64,000 bases of DNA. It comes from Fasciolopsis buskii. Lineage: Eukaryota; Platyhelminthes; Trematoda; Plagiorchiida; Fasciolidae. A program made the translations under genes and the position numbers. Under the pieces are notes generated by a model. It did no database searches and was not told the DNA's origin. It worked only from the letters and a program-made list of their open reading frames with translations. The stretch is from assembly GCA_008360955.1 (NCBI GenBank), contig LUCM01002927.1:124001-188000 (forward strand), in the 5' to 3' direction. Below are positions 39,455 to 52,033 of this stretch, piece by piece (positions within the stretch are counted from its first letter, which is position 1; each line of letters opens with the position of its first letter).

Positions 39455-39585
39455 TCAGGATTTGTTACCAGTGCATATCCATCCATCGCATCCGAGTGGG
39501 GACGCGAACCCTGAAGGAATGGGTGTGAGTCTAAGGCCCCTAGCTATCTCGACTGACTCCCGACGACTGGTCGAACATCAGCACT
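39455..39585 (-). mobile_element. SINE-2 5' part, degenerate
   Basis: On the minus strand, GAGATAGCTAGGGGCC occupies the A-box position and GGGTTCGCGTCCCCACTCGG is the B box, followed by GCGATGGATGGATATGCACTGGT. A matching but shorter relative lies at 41125-41205 on the same strand. The two share GTCGTCGGGA upstream and the GATGGATGG phrase after the B box. Confidence 0.55.
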
Positions 39586-39689
39586 GCATGAAACAACACA
39601 TCCATCATTGGATTTTGCAGGTCACAGACTAATCGGACACCATCTGGACAACTTCCAGGTCCGGACGAACTTTTCTGTTGCATAGTAAC

Positions 39690-39790
39690 AGGGGTTGCTG
39701 ATGGTTCCTATCAGGGACGGAACAGCTTCACTGCTTCCATGGTTTTCACTAGCAAAGCTGGATGGTGAATCATTCGAATTCACATAGAAA
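39690..39790 (+). mobile_element. SINE-2 3' half
   Basis: The copy begins TTGCTGATGGTTCCTATC and continues AGGGACGGAACAGCTTCACTG with CTTCCATGGTTTTC. It ends in GGATGGTGAATCATTCG. It matches the post-B-box half of the copies at 11.3, 42.2 and 62.8 kb. The tRNA-like head is absent, so this is a 5'-truncated or decayed copy. Confidence 0.6.
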
Positions 39791-41124
39791 TCCCCTTCTA
39801 CAAACTGCTATCAAGAATACTTGCGATTGAATGTCTAACGGACTAAACCTTCCATGGCATCAATCAATTCAAATATTAAATATATCTGTAGTAAAAGCCT
39901 CATGGCGCCCGATGCGAAGTAATCAGTAAGTGACTTTGGTTAACACAACGAACCCGCGCGAAATATTTTTTGAGAAATCTGGCAATAAATGTTTCCATGT
40001 GGTTCATGGAATGCTCGTAGATCTTGTCCGTCGAAGAGTCGCTGACAGTTTCTCAGTCATGTTTGGAGAATAGGTGTGTCTCATGCTAGAACCTTACGAC
40101 GAGGTAATCGCAAAACGAATGTGACGTTGTGCATTGTCGCTGACACCGGAAATCAAGTGTTGTCCATCGGGTTGAAGCATTGGACTTTTGATGTCACCTT
40201 TTTGGTTTCCTGATTCAGGCCATGTCATATTTGATCTCCGAGGTTGCACATCCGGTATTCGTAGATGTATCTATGCAACAATTGAAAATATGCCAAAGAA
40301 GAAGCCTCAGAGACAAACGAAATTTATTTCTTCTAATACACTTATGATTTCAAATTGTTTCCGGTTTGATATCTACATTAATTGAAATGGCTGATCCCAT
40401 GGCCTTTTGAAATCTCGAACAAATTTAGATTTCCGAACCCCAGTAAGTATGCACGCGTTGTTTTCGGGTCATTATACAACCGTTTTTGGAAAACCGAGTT
40501 ACGACCAGCAGGACAAATGGAAAGGCTTGTACTCACACAATTCCGACGAGTTTAGCAATTGGTGACCGAACATTTTAACGGGAACGAGGCTGAGCACACA
40601 TTAAACATTTGATATTTCATAACTAATTTTCACGTGATTGCTTTCATACAAAATCTCACCACAGTTGGCGATGGGTTGAAATTCATTGCTTTTTCTCACT
40701 TGGTATGAGCAAGATTCAGGTCACGAAGTCACGTGAGCTTTGTTCTTGATCTGTTAGCAACAGCAATTCGGCGGCGGATTCAAAACATACACATTTAGCT
40801 GTGCACTGATTTTTTGAACAGACCGGATTATTTGTAGCTGACACACTGTGAGAAGCGCTGAATTCATCCGCAGTTTAAAATTTTCAAACACAAAATTCAC
40901 TACGGATCGGACGATCACCCTCGTGTTAGGTGAATATTGAAAGTTAAAAGAGTCCATTTCATGTGCTTCTTTTGAGAGCACAGCCGAACCTGCTGAACTA
41001 GGTGCAGCTCGGTGAAGATTAAATTTTCTCGTGATTTGTCATTCGGTGTCAACAACCAACTGGCTACTGGAAACTAAAACATCACCGCATAGTTGCCTCT
41101 TCCTTGTTCGGAATCACTAGCTAT

Positions 41125-41205
41125 GCCATCCATCCATCGTTTCCGAACTGAGACGTGAACCCGGAGTCCCGACGACTGATGGGACATCAACGCTACATGA
41201 AATAG
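41125..41205 (-). mobile_element. SINE-2 5' fragment
   Basis: On the minus strand, GTCGTCGGGACTCCGGGTTC places the B box directly after the upstream flank. This lacks the roughly 45 bp that hold the A-box region in the relative at 39455-39585. The post-box phrase ACGATGGATGGATGG is retained. It is a deleted derivative. Confidence 0.5.
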
Positions 41206-42155
41206 TGCTCATGTCTGTTATCAGCGAAGAAATCCAAAGGTCAGTTGGACGTCTACTCATAGGCACAGACACAGACACACAAACTGTGGTCACTAATCTA
41301 TGGTCCTCTTTTATGATGACCAGCCATTCGGGTCTTGTCAGGTTGAATAGACCAGTGCAAGCAAGAGAGGATCTTTGAAAATTAGTCCAGATTTGCACCC
41401 GTGGGGTCATTTGGATTCAATTCGAATTAGCGTTTTTATCTTTTCTACGTCATGTGAATCTGTTGTAAGTTCGTCTGTTGTTTGAACCACTTACCAAGTC
41501 ACATAAAGCTGCCAATGTTCACACAATCTAAGCAAAAGTGGTCATGCATATGTCAGTAGACAGCGTCGAATTTCATAAGTCCACAGGATTCAAGACTCGG
41601 TTCAAAATCCTACAAAAACTTGGAAGTTATTGCCGATTCACTTTAAGTTTGAACGATGTAGTTCGCTCTTAGTCACAGATTTTTAGGAACTCATGACATC
41701 TGATGTTTATTGCGCATTATGGCGTGTCTTTTGTCATTCCAGTATGTCAAATTCTTCCTGGTGAATATTACAAAAAACAAGAGGGCTCCGTATCTAGTGG
41801 TGACCTGATTTGGTAGTGGGTTTGGTCAGCCCATCCGTACGGGGATCGCTACGAAAAGAAAATCCATCCTCGATTAACCCGCCATCTTGAAACGCCCTGT
41901 TTAATGGTTTCGTGTAAATACAAGATTTAATGTAACTCGGGAATAGCAAGAAAGCGATTGCAAGTATGCCCATGGCGGGAGGGGAACGTCAGCTGAGAGT
42001 ACTGTTCTCGACATGTTTACAAACGTTTAGCGACTACTTTTATGAGTGGAATAAGAGCCATCTGTTGGTGGGAGTAGACTGTTGTGCTCCACTGGCCAAC
42101 TGATGGATACGCAAAACATCACCATGTGGTTAAATCCAGCGAACCGTCGACAGTC

Positions 42156-42345
42156 TTCCAGGTAGCGCAATGGCTAAGACAATCGCCTCCCAATCGTTCG
42201 CTTCCGGTTCGTGTCCCAGCTTTGGCACGCGGTTGATATGCGCTGCTGATGGTTCCTAACACAGATGAATCAGCTGTATAATGGTGTTCTCCAGGGTTTC
42301 TTTCCAGTGAGATGAGGTTCGCATGTCAGGTTGAGTAGTTTTGTA
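42156..42345 (+). mobile_element. SINE-2 copy with (CTA)n tail
   Basis: The A box is in GGTAGCGCAATGGCTAAG, and the B box in CCGGTTCGTGTCCCAGC, followed by TTTGGCACGCGG and GCTGCTGATGGTTCCTAAC. A 3' half leads directly into the trinucleotide repeat at 42358. Both promoter boxes are recognisable, making this and its duplicate the clearest SINE-2 heads in the window. Confidence 0.75.
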
Positions 42346-42357
42346 AATCACAACCTT

Positions 42358-42375
42358 CTACTACTACTGCCACTG

Positions 42376-42430
<55 letters not shown>

Positions 42431-42450
42431 TACTACTACTACTACTACTA
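42358..42450. repeat. (CTA)n microsatellite, copy 1
   Basis: A 93-bp CTA/TAC trinucleotide run with a few interruptions, sitting at the 3' end of the SINE-2. It gives poly-Val and poly-Leu frames that are not genes. Confidence 0.97.
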
Positions 42451-42721
42451 ATGCTAATACTAAATCAGTTCGATATAATTTATAAATTCGCATCACCGGT
42501 TCATAATTAATACCTCGTTCACGAGATTCAGAATGGTGAGCTGGGCGAAGTAAAATGCCATTTTTGAAACGAATTGAGAACGAAAATAGCCCACCAAGGA
42601 ACCCAAGTTGGTGACAGTTCTGGAGTTTTGCGTCAAGTGAACGATGCAACGCTAAGAAAGTGCAGTCTCACCTTGTCAGATGCACCGTTATTTAACAAAA
42701 ACAATTGCGCTGAAAGGAATG

Positions 42722-42796
42722 NNNNNNNNNNNNNNNNNNNNNNNNNNNNNNNNNNNNNNNNNNNNNNNNNNNNNNNNNNNNNNNNNNNNNNNNNNN
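42722..42796. other. assembly gap (75 N)
   Basis: The gap lies exactly between the two copies of the duplicated block. Confidence 0.98.
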
Positions 42797-43521
42797 CGTT
42801 TTTATCTTTTCTACGTCATGTGAATCTGTTGTAAGTTCGTCTGTTGTTTGAACCACTTACCAAGTCACATAAAGCTGCCAATGTTCACACAATCTAAGCA
42901 AAAGTGGTCATGCATATGTCAGTAGACAGCGTCGAATTTCATAAGTCCACAGGATTCAAGACTCGGTTCAAAATCCTACAAAAACTTGGAAGTTATTGCC
43001 GATTCACTTTAAGTTAGAACGAGGTAGTTCGCTCATAGTCAAAGATTTTTAGGAACTCATGACATCGGATGTTTACTGCGCATTATGGCGTATCTTTTGT
43101 CATTCCAGTATGTTAAATTCTTCCTGGTGAATATTACAATAAACAAGAGGGCTCCTTATCTAGTGGTGACCTGATTCGGTAGTGAGTTCTGTCAGCTCAT
43201 CCGTACGGGGATCGCTACGAAAAGAAAATCCATCCTCGATTAACCCGCCATCTTGAAACGCCCTGTTTGATGGTTTCGTGTAAATACATGATTTAACGTA
43301 ACTTGGGAATAGCAAGAAAGCGATTGCAAGTATGCCCATGGCGGGGGGGGACGTCAGCTTAGAGTACTGTTCTCGACATGTTCTCGAACGTTTAGCGACT
43401 ACTTTTATGAGTGGAATAAGAGCCATCTGTTGATGGGAGTAGACTGTTATGCTCCACTGGCCAGCTGATGGATACGTAAAACATCACCATATGGTTAAAT
43501 CCAGCGAACCGTCGACAGTCT

Positions 43522-43712
43522 TCCAGGTAGCGTAATGGCTAAGACAATCGCCTCCCAATCGTTCGCTTCCGGTTCGTGTCCCAGCTTTGGCACGCGGTTG
43601 ATATGCGCTGCTGATGGTTCCTAACACAGATGAATCAGCTGTATAATGGTGTTCTCCAGGGTTTCTTTCCAGTGAGATGAGGTTCGCATGTCAGGTTGAG
43701 TAGTTTTGTAAA
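43522..43712 (+). mobile_element. SINE-2 copy within duplicate
   Basis: Duplicate of the SINE-2 at 42156. It differs by one visible base in the A-box region (GCGTAATGG against GCGCAATGG). Confidence 0.75.
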
Positions 43713-43722
43713 TCACAACCTT

Positions 43723-43740
43723 CTACTACTACTGCCACTG

Positions 43741-43798
<58 letters not shown>

Positions 43799-43836
43799 GA
43801 CTACTACTACTTCTACTACTACTACTACTACTACTA
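43723..43836. repeat. (CTA)n microsatellite, copy 2
   Basis: A 114-bp version of the repeat at 42358, longer by 7 trinucleotide units and carrying an extra CTTCGA interruption. Confidence 0.97.
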
Positions 43837-44107
43837 ATGCTAATACTAAATCAGTTCGATATAATTTATAAATTCGCATCACCGGTTCATAATTAATACC
43901 TCGTTCACGAGATTCAGAATGGTGAGCTGGGCGAAGTAAAATGCCATTTTTGAAACGAATTGAGAACGAAAATAGCCCACCAAGGAACCCAAGTTGGTGA
44001 CAGTTCTGGAGTTTTGCGTCAAGTGAACGATGCAACGCTAAGAAAGTGCAGTCTCACCTTGTCAGATGCACCGTTATTTAACAAAAACAATTGCGCTGAA
44101 AGGAATG

Positions 44108-45213
44108 CAGGTGAGCGGTTGACCCCGGCAGACAACGTTTGGCCTAGGAACGTTAACAGTTCGATAGGATTTGCTGGTGCAGACAAAATCGCACTCCTGT
44201 TATCAATTCGGAAATGTGCGGCATATAACATGGATCCATGGAATCTGTCTCGTCAGGGTGCAGTGTAACTCTAGGAATAGCCAGTGGATGGCACGAAATA
44301 AGTTGGTGTGCTTGCCTCATCGCAGATGTTCGTGTGTGTGCCCCTTGATTGAGAGTGCCAATCGCGGAAGTTCGGTGTATCGGGCAGACACACACGTTCA
44401 TCGGTTCAATTCCGATAAGAATCAATTATGTTTGGATGGAAAAATTTCAGAATTTTATATTTTCCTCTTTTCTAATGAAAAGACGGTGCGCGTCATTTTA
44501 AAAAACGATGTTAGGGATAGTTGGGAACTACCAAGTGGGAGAGTTACCTTGCTGCAGAGGATTTTAAGCAGCAACCTTCTAGGTCCCAAATATTGCTAAT
44601 TGTCGTGTTATTTTTGTACTTTGTGGGCTTGTATTTCAAATGGTCCGCCGGTGCATTGTTTGATTGCACATAAACAACTGGAAAACGACCGTTGTGGCCA
44701 CGTGCGGAAGCAGAACACGTAGTCCGGCAAATTTGAGTTATGTTGCATATTTGTTAAGTTGATTATTCGCTTTTAATCCATGTAATTTACTTTCTCTTTT
44801 TCGTTGACTTGGGAACTGGATGTGCAATCCGCAAGTTGCGTCTTATCTGAGTGGCGTCCCAGTTACCCCAGATATGTTGCCACTGCAGACATCGACGGTA
44901 TTGGGGGAGTTGAAAACGAATATTAAATTTGGTTGTTTTTTAACCATTCCTTTCAAATTAGCCAACTTGCTGGCGAGTCTTCACTTCCGCTTAGAAATAC
45001 TTCATCAGGGCTTCGTCGACTGGTCCCCTTTGTCAGTGGAACATCGTTGTTGTAGTCGCATCGTTGCTCCAATCAATTTACCCGCTCAGTTCAACGCACA
45101 ACCTGGATCCCAGATAAGCGGCTCGAGAAGAATGTCTAATCGCTCACTCCGTGTGTGCTCCTAATGGACACACAAAATGAGAGTAGATGGGCGTTGGAGC
45201 ATGTTTAATCTGG

Positions 45214-45257
<44 letters not shown>

Positions 45258-46947
45258 CAGTTAGCAGCGTGATGTGAGTATCCCCTGGCAAGCCTCCGGG
45301 CTAGAGAACACGGCCGGACATGTCAGTCACCACATTACCTGAGGTCGAATAAGACCAGCTCCAGGCGGAAGAAACGGCATTACTGATCTATCCGAGGCAG
45401 AGATCGCGCAAACGTCTACACTCAATCCTGACAACCAGCTGAAGCGGGTGCAAAGTGGCAACATATCTGAAATGGCTATTGGAGCTTGGAAACCTACCAC
45501 CTATTTGTTTTATACGGAAAAATGTGACGTATCTCATTTCGATCTAGAAGCCATCACATTAACCCGATTGGCTGGCTGTTTTATTCGGAATCCTTGCGCA
45601 TAAATCCTTCATTTTAAGAATTGCTTGCTGCTTGAGTCACGTCTCATGACCATGAGAAGCCAGTGACGTATAGAGTAACAAACCATGTGGTGTCGACATC
45701 TAATACTCCAAAGGGAAACAGTCACCCACTTAGACCATAGAGTGGATAATTCATCCGTTTCAAGCACCATACGATGCACGTTTATCTCGCATGACCGCTG
45801 ATTTCTGACAAACCCACTAAAAGCTATTTTCCGTGTCCACCTGGAATTAATGAAGCACAAACGAAGGACGGAAGCCGGGGAGCTAATGACAGGTATGCTT
45901 TCCAAAGCATTTTGCACAGTTTTATAAACGGGAAAAAATTCTCGATATTTCCGATGCCCGGATTGTGTAGATTGGATTACTGTTGGGATCACTGCACAAG
46001 TCCCAATCAAGATGACGCACTTATTAGTCTTGCAATTTGGGATAGCTATTTCTCACATCTAACCTGATTGACTTGATAGGTAGAATCACTTTGCCCCAAT
46101 TGGGACACGAAATTGAGTCGCATGATTGTCAGTCGAAGGGCCCAGGCATTGGAATTGCTTGGGTGTCTATTAACAGTTCACTGAACTGCATCCGTCCAGT
46201 GCCGATATGCCAAACCAATTCTTGGATTCTTGGACGTACACTGCTGGCGATTTCCAAACAAAGATGAAATTATTGCACGGTACTTCCATGGTTTTCCAAG
46301 TTTAGCGTTGGAACTATGTGCTGAGCAATAAAATGGAACAGACCATACCTAGAATGCAAAACGTCTCTCCAAAACCATCGATATGCATTGTGACCGGTGC
46401 TAACTGCACAGAAATAGGTCTGTTAGCATTCCAGTAACCGTGCCATGTGGAATCGACCCTCAAGACAGTAACAGGCGGATGAAAGTATTTTTCCGTGGCA
46501 TAGGATGTCGAACCGTGTGATGTGTGAACCTAATTACTAATTCTGCCAGTGAAAACATGTTTATCTTATCAGAAAATCTTGCCAGATATGGATAACTGAG
46601 TCCTATCCCTGTCTGACATAACGATTTGGTGACCGACAGTGGTCAGATTGATTAAACCGCTCTCATTCCCAAAATGATCAGAGGTTGGGAGCCCATACGC
46701 ACTGGATATTTTGGTGCTACATGACAACTCGCTGTCTTCAGCCTCCTTGGAATGCTGCATAGCAGAAGCGCAGTGGCTCACGTAGGTACCGGCAACGAGC
46801 CCAGCAAACATACAGGTCGTATTGCAAAGATAAGAACACAAAATCAAATTTTATAGAACAGAAAGAATGATGAACAGAAAACCAAAAGGTAAGGCCTAGG
46901 TTCGATGTGGCGATTACGTCGGTGCACAGTCTGTACGTGTGGGATGA
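44108..46947. other. no recognisable gene
   Basis: Plus-strand open frames lie at 44171-44599, 44820-45164 and 46073-46267, and a minus-strand frame of about 130 codons at 45609-46010. Several have nearby acceptor-like AGs but none is recognised. A (TA)n(GT)n repeat lies at 45213-45257. Confidence 0.35.
45213..45257. repeat. (TA)n(GT)n microsatellite
   Basis: A TA run with one C interruption passing into a GT run. Confidence 0.95.
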
Positions 46948-47157
46948 GCCATTGCTGACAAACCAGTTAATGAAGTCAAACTGAACTCAATTATTCAATG
47001 TGGCGTTTGGTCGCAATTCGGTTGGTTTCGAAAAGCGCAAGTGAATCCGTTTATGATTGGTCTATTAGCTGACATTAACGCTAGGCAGTTTATTCTCGGG
47101 GATTCGAACATGCCAAGACAGCTCCAAGATGACCAGATGTATCTGACAGTGATTCGG
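46948..47157 (+). CDS. candidate exon, unknown protein
   Basis: A frame is open from just after a TGA at 46945-46947. It passes a donor-like CGG|GTAAGC at 47158 in phase 0 and then runs on into the SINE-1 at 47227. The last 40 residues before the donor have well-mixed composition (for example INARQFILGDSNMPRQLQDD, then QMYLTVIR) and look more like coding sequence than most frames here. The true 5' end is unclear; acceptor-like AGs lie at about 46966 and 47040, neither with a strong pyrimidine tract. No family recognised. The start given is the limit of the open frame, not a chosen splice site. Confidence 0.28.
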
Positions 47158-47226
47158 GTAAGCATCGCCCCCGGGTTTCGAATAGGTACTGTTACTAGCG
47201 TCACAAATGACTACATTTTATCAGCG

Positions 47227-47402
47227 ACTTTTATCTTTTACTTTTTTATTGATGAAATGATAGTGTACATCATTCTTCAGGAAAGAGACCACGGCCAGTA
47301 GTGGGCTGCCTAGCGGGGAAGTTAACCGGCAGTGGGAGGATTCGAACCCGCGACCTTCACGTCCAAATGCCACAACCTTATCCGTTTGGCCAACTCCGAC
47401 CA
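47227..47402 (-). mobile_element. SINE-1 copy 4
   Basis: On the minus strand, a head with TTGGCCAAACGGATAAGG, a B box GGTTCGAATCC, and CCACTGCCGG at the close. The 5' end is altered (TCGGAGTTGG), so the acceptor-like stem is partly broken. The tail contains TCAATAAAAAAGTAAAAG. Confidence 0.85.
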
Positions 47403-48811
47403 CTATCACACAGCAAGATAACCTTCAAAATTCAATGTTCAAGTAAGTTTATTTATTTCAATTCATCCGAATTAGTCAATGTTTTGACCGTTTTCCACCA
47501 AACGATTCTCGTTCTTGGCACATCTGACGAGCACTAATGAAAACAGGAATAATAAATAATTTTTTTCATATCCCCTACATTTCAAAATTAACCAGTTTTG
47601 AGAAATTCCTACCTGTCCCGGTTCATATATGCAGTTCCGGAGCAAGAGGTAACAAATTTTATTGTCCCTTCGAGTGTTCACCGCGTTACGGCTTCAGCCA
47701 TCTTCACCGCTAAAATGGACACTAAGCCAAAATAATAAATTTTGTTTGAAATTCGCTAAGGGATAAACGGAAATTGCAATCTTACGATGTTTAGCTTCTC
47801 ACCAATTTAATTGATTGATAGTCTAATAATGTAAGATACTGAGTCATTCGCCACATCTGGTAGGTTTAAGTACGACAAGCAATTCTTTCGATCGATCACT
47901 TCTTAGAGTGGAAAGATATTTACTAGCATAGTAATAAGCTACTAATAACCCGGCTCCGATCGATCGTCCATCCTAGATGCGCCTCCATTTACGGTGTAAA
48001 GGATGGGCACTGTAACCAATGATTCTTAACAAGGATAAAATAAACATGCAGTAATTAAATCCACTGTTCCCTAATGGTGCTTTAGAAGTTGATGTTGAAC
48101 AACCAGTCATTCGTAACCACAATAAATCACGTGCCACTAAGCAATAATAAAACGTTATAAATTACAGAGTCAATATTGTGTGACTGCTCACCTCGTCAAG
48201 CCCGGTTGGAAATCGTAAATCCGTCCTAAGTGACCTTACTCAGATATCAAGATTAAAAAACAAAAATTTTGTTTAACCACCTTGGAAAGCGCGTGTTTTC
48301 TCACTGTTACTGTCCTTAGTCCTAACCGTTTTACCAGGGAAAGGTAACCTCTAGGCCATGATCTGTAGAATGACGTCCTTCAGTTTGAAAGTGTGGAAGC
48401 ACTGGGAACCGATGCAAAAACGTTATTTTTTTATCTGAGCTAAAGTCAGTCAGTCGCCCGCCATGAAACTGGGTCAGAAGAATGACGCGGGGTCATTTTT
48501 AAATTGAGGGAATTTATTTTTGTGCCAGTCAGATTTATTTACGGTGAATGACAGTATCTGTGTCCCCGAAAGTGATATTCAGTCAATAATATCGTCGCGT
48601 GTGCATCTTCTGATTCACTGTTTGCCTGAACTGAGTGACCTACGCGGCCGGAAGAGAACTAGCATGGTTGTGAAAATCCCCAGAAAGATAGTACACTAAA
48701 CGCAGCAATATTACAGAAATTTTCCCTTGGCAACATTTCATTTCGCTTACGGATTACGGAACCTGAACGTCACACCTTTCATTTGCTCTAATATCACAAT
48801 CCGCTGATCAG

Positions 48812-48817
48812 TATATA

Positions 48818-48862
<45 letters not shown>
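48812..48862. repeat. (TA)n microsatellite
   Basis: A 51-bp TA run with one CA interruption near the middle. Confidence 0.97.
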
Positions 48863-48867
<5 letters not shown>

Positions 48868-51803
48868 AATATGTTTATATGTGCATCATCCTAATCGTTA
48901 TTCACAACTACTGCACTATAAGTACGTTAGTGTTTCGTGAAAACATAGTCACATTGGATTCTGAATCCATTTGCTATTTTGACTGAATTCATTTCGTTTC
49001 TTTGCTGAAAGAGCAAACACCGATGCGTGCTAAGTACATTTTTCGTGGTTCATTGCCTAACAGTTGAGTGTGATTTAATTGCGCAACCGATGTTCAGTGA
49101 ACTTGAAACGCACTGTTCAGAAGAGATCAAATTATTGCGTATCTTTCTCGGGCTAAGTTTCACATCGTTTAATCTTCGGAATACCGTATGCGCTTGGTGA
49201 ACTGCGCATGGCTACAATCACGTGACCTTGATTTTCGAACAGAAATTCCCAGTTTGCGTTTTTTCATTTTTTCTGCTTGCTCCGTGAAAGTACGGTGTTC
49301 AGCTGTTGTCAACAAACCGACAATCTCAATACACTTCGACGTGTTAGTTTACCGTGGTCAGTATGAACTTTCTTGATTACTTCTCTGAGTACCCACAGAA
49401 CATGGCCACTCGCGACTGACTAGCAGTCCACTAAACGTTGGCCAATTCATCGTTCAGCTTAGACCCACCCAATTGCGAATCCAATCAGTTTCGAGCAGCA
49501 AAATAGAACTCGTTTTGGAAAAATGTCTAAGTGAAACCTAATTCGAGGGCAAGTAACCATCTCCAGAGGCATTTAGCTGTTAGTAATCTGGTCTCGGTTC
49601 CCGGACGTTAATATCTCATCTACTAGGAGCCTTGTTCGGAATGGTGCCGTTAGACAGTTTTATAGATGTAACATAAGAAAGGTGTGAGTTCACCCATCTA
49701 CTCGTTGTTCTTCCCCTGTCTTACGTTTCTTTTTACATGTGAATTATTTGCGTCTCTAAACCTCTGATTGTGTTCCGACAACGTGACACTGGAATAACTT
49801 AGTTTGGCTCAAATACTGCCAGCCGGAAATGATCGGGGTAAATTTTCGACATTCTTTCCTCCTCATTTGGCATAGGTATAGATGAGGTGTGTAAATTTTA
49901 CGAAACGTTGTTCTCTCGACGGCATGCGGAAGCATGGACACAAATGTGTCCAAAACAGATTTGCTTCACAGCTGCGAGCAAAAAGATCTTTTCTAAACAT
50001 TTGTTTCAATAGAGCCAAGCAAGATGTTCTAACAGCCATGCGAGATCTACCGCGTGTATGACCAATACTTTGCTTGTAACTTTGTCGGAAAAATCTGTCT
50101 CAGAAACGACCAGCACAACATTCTCCGTGGTCTAGAGGTCAAACTGCCGTTTCACAGCAGCCAGTTACGGTTTATGAACCCCGCGTTCCACTTTGCCAGT
50201 CAGCGTGTACTGTCCACCGGTTTTCTCCAATCCACAACGTGTGAGACAAGTCTGGTTTAGGTTATTCCAATAACCGGATGTGTACACTTATGGTTTGTCA
50301 TTCACACTGAATCTGGGTGATAAAACTCATGCTAACTAACGATGTAACGTGAATGGAAATCAGAACGCTTTTTTATCTGAGTGCTAGGACATCAGTTGCC
50401 GTAGCACAAAACTAGGCCCGTTTTATATCATTTTATATTTTTCTCTACTGTGTTTCACAGTTGTAGCACGAGCTTGAAAGCGAAGGTCAGGTCATGTGAT
50501 GACCAGGCCAAAAGTTTTTGATTCTAGAACATTCTCGGTCACCAAGTCAACTTACTGGTTTTATTCATACAAGATGATCCAGGAGTATCGTCGCGGAAAG
50601 GTCGTGGTTCTAGATTCAATGGCAATTAACATGTGAACTAAAGGTGAACAGAAATATTCTGAATTAAGTTACTGTGTGAATAGACTTATAAATCTCAAAC
50701 TTCAGTGGGTTTCATGCACCTTTTGAAGAGGTCTAAATAGTCTCATGACAAAACTGATCCGAAGAGAAGATCTAGACCCGAGCAGGAATCATCCCTCCGT
50801 CACTCCCGTGTGTTTGCCGTTATTTTCTTCTCACAAAACCTGTATCGAACTGTGAAGCAGTTAAACCTTTTTTCCTTTCAGTGTTTGAAAAAGAGATTTT
50901 AGGATATGTGAGGAAAAACTCGCGTTAGTTAAATGAGAATCGGAGGCTCACGGCGTGTGAATGTAACCGCCGCTTACTTTAGCACCATCACGTTCCCTCT
51001 AGGATGACCCAACGACCATGATTCGTCCAAGATCAAACGCCGGTTGTGGGTCTTCGATGTGCCCTGGGTATCACATGACCCATCATGTCTTCCTTGTCAC
51101 TTAGTCTCATCTGGTAAGGAAGGAAACATTGTTGTTAGAAAACCGCTAGTCATAAGCTGTGCCAATCGATCCCCTTGCCAGAAGATATGAATTATTCTGA
51201 TTTCCGGTACGGTTCTAACTTCGGTTAGTCATAACACTACATAAGTGACTTATTGCAATCCGAGCTCAGGCTTTCCGATTGGGACTTGAGGCTCGAGAAC
51301 AGTGAAGTGAGACCACTTAGTGGCTCTGTGCGGCAATTAAACTACAAAATATTGTAGAAGTAGTCAGATGTGCAGCTAATATCAAGTCGATAAAATTTTT
51401 TCTAACTAGCAGACTGAAGAGGTTTGTGTTTCTAGGCCATCGTTGGCGAGATAATCTTCAACCGTGTCGTGTGTAACTAGTTTTGGCAAATCGAACTAAA
51501 TCGAAACACACGGAGTTGGATGGCATGGATAATGGGCTCATTTAGTAATTAGAAGGGTGATTCCACATTAGGCCAACATATACTGGAGGACGCGATTCGA
51601 GAACTGTGCACAAACAATGTGTCCTCACGAGAATACTAGGGGATACCCGCAAATCTCACAATCACAATTTGCGATGTGGTTTGCTTACGTACTGAAGCCA
51701 ATGAAAGACCTATCATTTCCGAACAAACACAGTGAGACGCATTTCAGTTTAGGGTTGAAAAGAATACGGATACTGTTGTTTGATACGTTTTCATTGTGCG
51801 CAG

Positions 51804-52033
51804 CCGCACAACTCGGTACGGAGTTGGTCGTTTCTGTGAACACATGCGGGAAACAACCTGAATTTCAACACTGCTTTGGACGAAATGAAGCTGATTCCAT
51901 CGTGGTAGAAAGGACAGTAGTTGTATGTATTTCTACTCAAGTAGTATGTAATGCCTCAAAAAAGGGCGACTATGAAGAGACTTTTCGGGCACGCATTCGC
52001 ATGCGGTGCAACGATGTCATATCAGTGTACTAA
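51804..52033 (+). CDS. candidate terminal exon, Cys-containing protein
   Basis: An acceptor-like tract (TACGTTTTCATTGTGCGCAG) ends at 51803 and opens a frame of about 75 codons to TAA at 52031-52033. The frame is also open for about 60 codons upstream, so the acceptor is a proposal. The peptide alternates hydrophobic strands and cysteines (VNTCGKQ, HCFGRNEAD, VVVCISTQVVCN) and ends ARIRMRCNDVISVY. This would suit a small beta-rich, disulfide-bonded secreted domain. No known family matched from memory, and no AATAAA is close by. Confidence 0.25.

Larger units (their letters stand above)
41431..42721 (+). repeat. duplicated block, copy 1
   Basis: 1291 bp repeated as 42797-44107 (offset about 1366 bp). 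The first about 215 bp are identical between copies. The next about 520 bp (about 41649-42172) differ at about 29 positions. From the SINE-2 onward the copies are identical except for the microsatellite length. Copy 1 ends at the gap at 42722, in mid-sequence relative to copy 2, which continues into unique DNA. Confidence 0.95.
42797..44107 (+). repeat. duplicated block, copy 2
   Basis: 1311 bp, the partner of 41431-42721. It is longer by a net 20 bp: 21 bp more in the trinucleotide repeat and about 1 bp less in a G run near 43345. After 44107 it continues into sequence not seen after copy 1, because copy 1 is cut by the gap. Before 42797 it is cut by the same gap. Confidence 0.95.

Noticed and set aside
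42326..44035. Open frames of 66-114 codons with poly-Val or poly-Leu across the trinucleotide repeats
   Set aside because: They are translations of the (CTA)n microsatellite and the adjoining SINE-2, duplicated with the block.
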